Translations under genes and position numbers: made by a program
In this document: positions 58,385 to 64,000 of the stretch, one piece after another
How positions within the stretch are numbered: the stretch's first letter is position 1
How the letters are laid out: each line of letters starts with the position of its first letter
Notes under the pieces: generated by a model
Databases searched by the model: none
What the model was told of the DNA's origin: nothing
The model's input: only the letters and a program-made list of their open reading frames with translations
DNA from: Raineyella sp044508675
GTDB lineage: Bacteria > Actinomycetota > Actinomycetes > Propionibacteriales > Propionibacteriaceae
Assembly (NCBI GenBank): GCA_044508675.1
Contig: JBIQHF010000014.1
Span: 1 to 64,000, forward strand
Direction: 5' to 3'
DNA: 64,000 nucleotides

Positions 58385-58474
58385 TGACCACCGGTCCCGG
58401 ACTTCGTCGGAACCCTGTTGCGCCGCCGCCCGGGCGGGGCAGGATAGGAGGAACGGCGGATCGGGGATCAGGTC

Positions 58475-61400
58475 ATGGCATCCACACAACTCGACGAGCA
58501 GCTGCGGCAGGCCCTGGCGGAGGCCGTGCCGACCGCCGAACGCTGGTGGCGCGCCTCCCGTGACGTCCCGCAGGGGCGGGCCCCGGCCCTGCTCGCCCGG
58601 ATCGCCTCCGATCCCGCCGGACCCGCCTTCCTGCTCGCCTTCGTCGACCGGGTCGTCCGCCCCGAGGACCCCCGCACCGCAGCCCGGGCCCTGCACCGGC
58701 TCGCCCGTACGGTCCCGGCCTCCCTGCCGGCCGGACTGGGGCTCCTGGTCCGGGCCGGCGGGCTGCTCGCCCCCGTCCTGCCCCGCCCCGTCATCCCGGT
58801 CGCCCGCGGGGTGCTGCGGGCCCTGGTCGGCGACCTGGTCCTCGACGCCGATGACGCCCGGCTCGCTCCCGGCCTGGCCGGATTGTCCGAGGACGGCGTA
58901 CGACTCAACGTCAACCTGTTGGGTGAGGCGGTGCTCGGTGATGCCGAGGCCGGCCGCCGGCTCGCCCAGTTGCACCGGTTGGTGCGCCGCGACGACATCG
59001 ACTACGTCTCGCTGAAGGTGTCCTCGGTGCTCGGCCCGCACAACCCGTGGGGCCTGGACGCGGCCGTGGACCGGGCCGTCGGCCTGCTGGAACCGCTCTA
59101 TCGCAGCGCCGCGGGCCAGCGCACCCCGGTCTTCATCAACCTGGACATGGAGGAGTACCGGGACCTCCGGCTCACCCTGGCCGTGTTCCGCCGCCTGCTC
59201 GACCTGCCCGGCCTGGAGCGGCTGCCGGCCGGCGTCGTCCTGCAGGCCTACCTGCCCGACGCGCTGCCCCACCTGCAGGACCTGCACGCCTGGGCGGCCG
59301 ACCGGCGCCGCCGCGGCGGCGCCCCGGTCCGGGTCCGGCTGGTCAAGGGCGCCAACCTGGCGATGGAGCACGTCGACGCGGTCCTGCACGGCTGGCAGCC
59401 GGCGACCGCCCGCGACAAGTCGGCCACGGACGCGAACTACCTGCGCCTGCTGGACTGGGCACTGACCCCCGAGCGGACCGAGGCGATCCACGTCGGCATC
59501 GCGGGCCACAACCTGTTCACCCTCGCCGCGGCCTGGGAGCTGGCCGGGCTGCGCGGCGTACGCGACCGGGTCGAGGTCGAGATGCTCGCCGGGATGGCCC
59601 CGGCCCAGGCCCGGGCGGTGCGCACGGAGGTCGGCGGGGTGCGGCTGTACGTGCCGGTGGTCCGGCCCCGGGAGTTCGACGTGGCGATCGCCTACCTGGT
59701 GCGCCGGTTGGAGGAGAACTCCACCCCCGACAACTACCTGGCCTCCGTGTTCGGGACGGACCCGGAGGCGGGACTGGCCCGGGAGCGGGATCGTTTCCGG
59801 GCCGCCGTGGCGCGGCTGGTGCAGGAGGGGACCGGGCCGGCGTCCCCGGCCGTGGGGCCACGCCGGACCCCGGAGCGGCCGAGGCCGGTGCCGGGCCGCT
59901 TCGTCCCGGTCCCGGACACCGACCCCGCCGTTCCCCAGAATCAGGCCTGGGGCCGTACGATCCTGGACCGGGTGCCCGGATCGCGTCTGGGTCTGGCCGG
60001 TGTCGAGGCCGCCCGGGTCCGGGAACCGGAGCAGGTCCGCCGGCTCGTCGCCGCCACCAGTGACGCCGCGGCCGCCTGGCAGGCCCGGCCGTGGGCCGAG
60101 CGGGCCGCGATCGTCCACCGGATCGGCGACGAGGTCGAGGCGGCGCGGGCCGACCTGCTGGAGGTCGCCGCGGCCGAGTGCGGCAAGACCCTGGACCAGT
60201 CCGACCCCGAGGTCTCCGAGGCGGTCGACTTCGCGCACTACTACGCCGAGCAGTCGGCGGTGCTGGCCGACCTGGTCGGGGCCGAGTTCCGGCCGGTGCG
60301 GCTCACCGTGGTCACCCCGCCGTGGAACTTCCCGCTGTCCATCCCGCTCGGCGGCGTGGCGGCGGCCCTGGCCGCCGGCTCCGCAGTGGTCCTGAAGCCG
60401 GCCACCGCGGCCCGCCGCTGCGGCGCGCTGCTGGCGGAGGCCTGCTGGCGGGCCGGTGTGCCCCGTGACGTGCTCCGGCTGGTCGTGCTCGACGACCCCG
60501 GCCTCGGCCGGCACCTGGTCGCCGACCCACGGGTGGGCCGGGTGGTGCTGACCGGGTCGGCCGACACCGCGGCACTGTTCCGCAGCTGGCGTCCCGACCT
60601 GCCGCTGCTGGCCGAGACCTCGGGCAAGAACGCCATCGTCGTCACCGCCGCGGCCGACCGCGACCTGGCCGTGCGCGACATCGTCGCGTCCGCCTTCGGC
60701 CACGCCGGACAGAAGTGCTCGGCCGCCTCCCTGGTGATCCTGGTCGGCGCCGCGGGGCGCTCCACCCGGTTCCGCGACCAACTGGTCGACGCGACCCGCT
60801 CGCTCACGGTCGGCCCACCGACCGATCCGGCCACCCGGATGGGCCCGCTCACCGCGCCGCCGGGCGAGAAGCTGCTGCGCGGCCTGACCCGTACGGGGCC
60901 GGGGGAGCGCTGGGTGCTGCAGCCCCGCCGGCTCGACGCCGAGGGACGGCTGTGGACCCCGGGGATCCGGTCCGGTGTCCGGGCCGGCAGCGAGTTCCAC
61001 CAGGTCGAGTACTTCGGGCCGGTCCTCGGCATCATGACCGTGCCGGACCTGCGGACCGCGGTCGATGTGCAGAACGGCACCGACTACGGCCTGACCGCCG
61101 GCCTGCACTCCCTCGACCCCGACGAGATCACCTACTGGCTCGCCCACGTCCACGCGGGCAATGCGTACGTCAACCGGCCGATCACCGGCGCGATCGTGCA
61201 GCGCCAGCCGTTCGGCGGCTGGAAGCGCTCCTCGGTCGGCACCGGCGCCAAGGCCGGCGGGCCCAACTACCTGTTCGGGTTCGGCGACCTCGTCCCCGCC
61301 CCGGTCGACCGGCTGGTCGACGAACCGCACGACCGGCTGCTGGCCCGCCTGCTGCAGGTCGGCCGCGAGATCCTGCCACCCGAGGAGGCCGTTCCGCTGG

Positions 61401-61924
61401 AGGTCGCGATCGGCCTGGACCAGCAGGCGTACGACCGGGAGTTCGGACGCCACCATGATCCGGCCGCGCTCGGGGTGGAGACCAACGAGTTGCGCTACCT
61501 GCCGGCCCCGGTGCTTGTCCGGCTGGGGGAGGGCCGCCCGATCGGCGACCTGGTCCGGGAGCTGTCCGCCGCCCTGGCGCTGCCCTGGCCGCAGGAGGCC
61601 GCTGAACGCGCCGGTCACCGGGTCTCGACCGCGGTGCCGCTGCCGGTCCCGCTGGAGGTGCTGCTGGACGAGGTCGGGATCCCGGTCACGGTCGAGTCCG
61701 ACCAGGAGTTCCTGGCCCGGGCCCGACGGATCGGCCATCGCCGCGACGGGCGGGTCCGGCTGCTCGGCGGCGACCCGGCCGCGCTCGCCCAGGCGCTGGG
61801 CGGATCGATCGACGTCGCCGTGTACGCCGGACCGGTGGTGGCGGCGGGCCGGGCCGCGCTCCTGCCGTACGTGCGGGAGCAGACGGTGAGCATCACCGTG
61901 CACCGGTACGGGCACGTCGGCTGA
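58475..61924 (+). CDS. putA: Bifunctional proline dehydrogenase/L-glutamate-gamma-semialdehyde dehydrogenase
   Basis: A 1149-residue two-enzyme protein. The N-terminal FAD proline dehydrogenase barrel (about 150-460) has DYVSLKVSSVLGPH, RVRLVKGANLAMEH and the pocket segment IHVGIAGHNLFTLAAAWELA. The aldehyde dehydrogenase part (about 480-970) has PPWNFPLSIPLGG, LAETSGKNAIV and the catalytic Cys in GHAGQKCSAASLV. A C-terminal extension follows, and there is no DNA-binding head. It turns proline into glutamate. Its place next to the 3-hydroxyanthranilate genes, 90 bp after the ACMSD stop, is probably accidental. Confidence 0.9.
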   Translation: MASTQLDEQLRQALAEAVPTAERWWRASRDVPQGRAPALLARIASDPAGPAFLLAFVDRVVRPEDPRTAARALHRLARTVPASLPAGLGLLVRAGGLLAPVLPRPVIPVARGVLRALVGDLVLDADDARLAPGLAGLSEDGVRLNVNLLGEAVLGDAEAGRRLAQLHRLVRRDDIDYVSLKVSSVLGPHNPWGLDAAVDRAVGLLEPLYRSAAGQRTPVFINLDMEEYRDLRLTLAVFRRLLDLPGLERLPAGVVLQAYLPDALPHLQDLHAWAADRRRRGGAPVRVRLVKGANLAMEHVDAVLHGWQPATARDKSATDANYLRLLDWALTPERTEAIHVGIAGHNLFTLAAAWELAGLRGVRDRVEVEMLAGMAPAQARAVRTEVGGVRLYVPVVRPREFDVAIAYLVRRLEENSTPDNYLASVFGTDPEAGLARERDRFRAAVARLVQEGTGPASPAVGPRRTPERPRPVPGRFVPVPDTDPAVPQNQAWGRTILDRVPGSRLGLAGVEAARVREPEQVRRLVAATSDAAAAWQARPWAERAAIVHRIGDEVEAARADLLEVAAAECGKTLDQSDPEVSEAVDFAHYYAEQSAVLADLVGAEFRPVRLTVVTPPWNFPLSIPLGGVAAALAAGSAVVLKPATAARRCGALLAEACWRAGVPRDVLRLVVLDDPGLGRHLVADPRVGRVVLTGSADTAALFRSWRPDLPLLAETSGKNAIVVTAAADRDLAVRDIVASAFGHAGQKCSAASLVILVGAAGRSTRFRDQLVDATRSLTVGPPTDPATRMGPLTAPPGEKLLRGLTRTGPGERWVLQPRRLDAEGRLWTPGIRSGVRAGSEFHQVEYFGPVLGIMTVPDLRTAVDVQNGTDYGLTAGLHSLDPDEITYWLAHVHAGNAYVNRPITGAIVQRQPFGGWKRSSVGTGAKAGGPNYLFGFGDLVPAPVDRLVDEPHDRLLARLLQVGREILPPEEAVPLEVAIGLDQQAYDREFGRHHDPAALGVETNELRYLPAPVLVRLGEGRPIGDLVRELSAALALPWPQEAAERAGHRVSTAVPLPVPLEVLLDEVGIPVTVESDQEFLARARRIGHRRDGRVRLLGGDPAALAQALGGSIDVAVYAGPVVAAGRAALLPYVREQTVSITVHRYGHVG

Positions 61925-61956
61925 ACGGGCCTCGACCCCGGCAGCCCCGGACAGCG

Positions 61957-62006
61957 CTCGACCGGCCCGGGCCCGCCGAGGCACAGGCGGACCGGGACCG
62001 GTCGAG
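61957..62006. terminator. Long imperfect stem-loop between convergent genes
   Basis: Arms of about 21 nt (61957-61977 and 61986-62006, starting CTCGACCGG and ending CCGGTCGAG) with three mismatches and an 8-nt loop. It lies between putA and the convergent substrate-binding protein gene, so it can serve both. Confidence 0.7.
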
Positions 62007-62030
62007 GTCAGTGGGGTCAGTGGGTGCCGG

Positions 62031-63032
62031 TCACTGCGCCGGCGGGGTGAAGATCATCTTCTCCAGGTCGATCGGCTCGGTGAGGGCGCCACCGTCGACC
62101 ATCACCTCGTTCCACAGCTCGATGTCCTGGACGGTCGGGTAGCCGGCCTTCCAGGTCGGCAGCTGCATCTTGTTGGCGACCTCGGCGCTGGTCTGCGAGT
62201 AGGTCGGCGTCAGTTCCCGGGCGAGGTCCGGGTTGGCGGCCAGGTCGGCGTTCGCCTTCTCCATCGCCCGCGCGAACGCGGCGGCGGTGTTGGGGTTCTG
62301 GTCGACGAAGTCGGCGGTCATCGCGATGCCGGCCAGCGGGATGGTGGCCGTACGACCGGAGAAGTTGGAGAACAGCTTGGTGTTGCCGGCCTCCAGCAGG
62401 GCGGTCTGGAACGGCTCCACGGCCCAGGCCGCGTCGACGTTGCCGCGCTCCAGGGCTGCGGCCATGTCCGGGAACGGCATCTCGAGGAACTCGACCTGCG
62501 CCGGGTCCACGTTGTTCTCCTTCAGCACGCTCTTCACGGTCAGGTCACCGGTGTTGTTCAGCGTGTTGACGGCCAGCTTCTTGCCGGCCAGGTCCTGGAT
62601 GGTGGTGATGCCGGACTGCGGGCTGACGAACACGCCGGCGAAGTTCTCGCTGCCGGCCACGCCGAGGGAGACGATCTTCAGTTCGGCGACGTTCTGCTGG
62701 GCCAGGAGGAAGGACGGGTAGGTGCCGAAGACGGCGTCCAGATCACCGGCGACCATGGCCGGCACCGCGGCAGCGCCACCCTGGGCGGTCTGCGGGGTGA
62801 CGTTGAGGCCCTCGTCGGTGAAGTAGCCCTGGTTGACGGCCTGGAAGAGGGCGGCCTGGTCGGCGACCGGGACGTGGCCGACGGCAAGATCGGTGACCTC
62901 GGGGGCGCCGCCGTTGGCCGGCGCAGTGCTCCCGCCGGTGCCGGTACTGCCGGAGCAGGCGGCCAGGCCCAGGGTGAGGGCCGCGGCGGCGACGACCGCA
63001 CCGAGGCGGCGGAGGGTGAATCGTGGCGACAT
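62031..63032 (-). CDS. ABC transporter substrate-binding lipoprotein (NMT1/SsuA type)
   Basis: A 333-residue lipoprotein with lipobox LGLAAC (Cys26) and a Gly/Thr/Ala linker. Its binding-protein fold is of the nitrate/taurine/pyrimidine-precursor group (VADQAALFQAVNQGYFTDEG; TIQDLAGKKLAVNTLNNTGD; NVDAAWAVEPFQTALLEAG). It collects a substrate outside the cell for the importer of the following genes. ATG 63032 follows AAAGGAAG. Third gene of a permease-ATPase-binding protein operon; the substrate could relate to the nearby catabolic genes, which is not shown. Confidence 0.88.
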   Translation of the reverse strand: MSPRFTLRRLGAVVAAAALTLGLAACSGSTGTGGSTAPANGGAPEVTDLAVGHVPVADQAALFQAVNQGYFTDEGLNVTPQTAQGGAAAVPAMVAGDLDAVFGTYPSFLLAQQNVAELKIVSLGVAGSENFAGVFVSPQSGITTIQDLAGKKLAVNTLNNTGDLTVKSVLKENNVDPAQVEFLEMPFPDMAAALERGNVDAAWAVEPFQTALLEAGNTKLFSNFSGRTATIPLAGIAMTADFVDQNPNTAAAFARAMEKANADLAANPDLARELTPTYSQTSAEVANKMQLPTWKAGYPTVQDIELWNEVMVDGGALTEPIDLEKMIFTPPAQ

Positions 63033-63080
63033 CGTTGTCTTCCTTTCGATCATGACTGCTGGTGTCGGTACTGAGGGCGG

Positions 63081-63950
63081 TCAGGCCGTGCCCAGCTTGC
63101 GGCGCTCGGCGAGCAGCTCGTGGCCGGGGGCGGCGTTGCGGACAAGTCGGGCGACCTCGCCGCGGATCTGGATGAAGGTGGGATCCTCCTTGGTGGTGAT
63201 CTGGTCACGGTCGCGGCCGAGCGGGACATCGATGATCGTCTGTACGGTGGTCGACGGCTTGGAGAGGACCACGACGCGATCGGCGAGGTAGACGCTCTCG
63301 TCGATGTCGTGGGTGACGAAGAGGATCGTCATGTCGAACTGGTCGCGCACCCGTAGCACCAGGTCCTCCAGGTCCTCGCGGGTCTGCGCGTCGATCGAGG
63401 CGAACGGCTCGTCCATCAGCATGATCTTGGGCCGGTAGGCGAGCGCTCGGGCGATCGCGACGCGCTGCTGCATGCCGCCGGACAGCTGGCCCGGGTACTT
63501 CTTCTCGTTGCCGGTCAGGCCGACCGCCTCCAGCGACTCGGCGACCCGCCGCTGTTCCTCGGCCTTGTCCAGGTGCAGGTGCTGCAGCGGGAAGCGTACG
63601 TTGCTCTCGACCGTCAGCCACGGGAACAGCGAGCCGCGGTAGTCCTGGAAGACCATCGCGAGTCCCTCGGGCACATCGGTGATCCGCTTCTCCAGGAAGC
63701 GCAGGTCGCCGCCGGTGGGTCGCATCAGACCCGCCATGGTGCGCAGCAGCGTGGTCTTCCCACAGCCCGAGGGGCCGACGATCGAGACGAACTCCCCCTG
63801 GTGGACGTCGAAGGTGATGTCGGCGAGCGCCAGGTTGGCCGAGGGGCCGGTGCCGTACGTGTGGGTCAGGTGGTTGATGTCGAGGAGGGTCATCGCGGAG
63901 CCTTCGGGTCGCGGGCCGGTGGGATGGGATGCGGTGAGCTGCACGGTCAT
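63081..63950 (-). CDS. ABC transporter ATPase (nitrate/sulfonate/taurine type)
   Basis: A 289-residue ATPase with Walker A GPSGCGKTTLLR, Q-loop MVFQDYRGSLFPW, signature LSGGMQQRVAIARAL, Walker B IMLMDEPFASID and H-loop FVTHDIDES. ATG 63950 is 2 nt after the permease stop; ATG 63893 is an alternative that gives a shorter N terminus. Partner of the binding protein and of the permease cut off by the window. Confidence 0.9.
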   Translation of the reverse strand: MTVQLTASHPTGPRPEGSAMTLLDINHLTHTYGTGPSANLALADITFDVHQGEFVSIVGPSGCGKTTLLRTMAGLMRPTGGDLRFLEKRITDVPEGLAMVFQDYRGSLFPWLTVESNVRFPLQHLHLDKAEEQRRVAESLEAVGLTGNEKKYPGQLSGGMQQRVAIARALAYRPKIMLMDEPFASIDAQTREDLEDLVLRVRDQFDMTILFVTHDIDESVYLADRVVVLSKPSTTVQTIIDVPLGRDRDQITTKEDPTFIQIRGEVARLVRNAAPGHELLAERRKLGTA

Positions 63951-63952
63951 GG

Positions 63953-64000
63953 TCAGGAGGTCTCCCGTCCGGAGGCGCGCTGCCAGGCGAGGAGGCGGCG
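63953..64000 (-). CDS. ABC transporter permease, C-terminal end only
   Basis: The last 15 codons and TGA of a gene that continues outside the window; they read RRLLAWQRASGRETS. A basic tail with LLAWQ is usual at the end of SsuC/TauC-type permeases, and the ATPase gene begins 2 nt after the stop. The identification rests mainly on operon context. Confidence 0.6.
   Translation of the reverse strand, partial: RRLLAWQRASGRETS

Noticed and set aside
58475..61924. The ALDH half of PutA as the missing aminomuconate-semialdehyde dehydrogenase
   Set aside because: The protein has a full proline dehydrogenase barrel and the PutA layout; nothing in the sequence supports a switch of substrate. Kept only as a test in the findings.
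57152..61984. A 1610-codon open frame on the minus strand opposite the ACMSD and putA genes
   Set aside because: It mirrors two genes with clear active-site residues on the plus strand; its translation is low-complexity (Gly, Gln, Arg, His, Pro) as expected for a shadow frame in very GC-rich DNA.

Overview
The window is very GC-rich, gene-dense actinomycete DNA. Signs of this are frequent GTG starts, short or overlapping gene junctions (ATGA), the recurring CGTACG word, a PucR-type regulator, a WS/DGAT-type acyltransferase and a TIGR03085-type (maleylpyruvate-isomerase fold) protein. A member of the Propionibacteriales or a relative is my best guess from gene style alone. I saw no rRNA, tRNA, CRISPR array, transposase or integrase, so this reads as chromosome, not a mobile island.

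Region 1 (0-38.7 kb) is mostly housekeeping and stress functions in small operons. In order these are: a probably frameshifted small membrane-protein gene; a tandem UspA; a Cys-rich four-helix copper-binding protein; an NADPH:FMN reductase; an ABC-2 exporter pair; an HdeD-like protein; a large LuxR/MalT-type regulator; a secreted lipoprotein; the PTS-dependent dihydroxyacetone kinase operon dhaKLM; and a nitrate/sulfonate/taurine-type ABC importer behind a good promoter. Next come a thioredoxin/rhodanese-lipoprotein pair behind a CsoR/CstR-like operator, and a membrane fatty-acid desaturase divergent from a DesK/DesR-like two-component system with three inverted repeats between them. A PucR regulator then precedes a CoA-transferase/thiolase/OB-fold operon, followed by an orphan ParA, a second UspA and a WS/DGAT enzyme. 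An AraC regulator stands before a flavin reductase/LLM monooxygenase/hydrolase operon carrying a 20-bp-spaced direct repeat.

Region 2 (38.7-52.1 kb) is the most unusual part: a compact catabolic cluster. It holds a carbazole-dioxygenase-like Rieske oxygenase with a one-piece ferredoxin-reductase, an M20-like protein, an Asp/Glu/hydantoin-racemase-like protein, an SDR, a MoxR AAA+ ATPase, a BphC-type extradiol dioxygenase, a lipocalin-like protein, an amidase, a divergent VWA protein (the likely MoxR partner), an NCS1 transporter with an added C-terminal Cys4 motif, and a MarR-like regulator. By eye the M20-like protein has lost most metal ligands and the racemase-like protein has serine at both catalytic-cysteine positions. 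The Rieske and transporter genes share a promoter-like element. Ring hydroxylation, extradiol cleavage, amide hydrolysis and an NCS1 importer together suggest breakdown of a nitrogen-containing aromatic or heteroaromatic compound; the substrate cannot be read from the sequence.

Region 3 (52-64 kb) carries a TIGR03085-type protein, a GH15 glucoamylase/trehalase, and a LysR-controlled 3-hydroxyanthranilate meta-cleavage set (RidA-type deaminase, 3-hydroxyanthranilate 3,4-dioxygenase, ACMS decarboxylase) whose active-site residues match characterised bacterial enzymes position by position. A PutA-like proline dehydrogenase/aldehyde dehydrogenase follows, then an ABC importer whose permease runs off the window. 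The aminomuconate-semialdehyde dehydrogenase that normally links this pathway to the deaminase is absent here.
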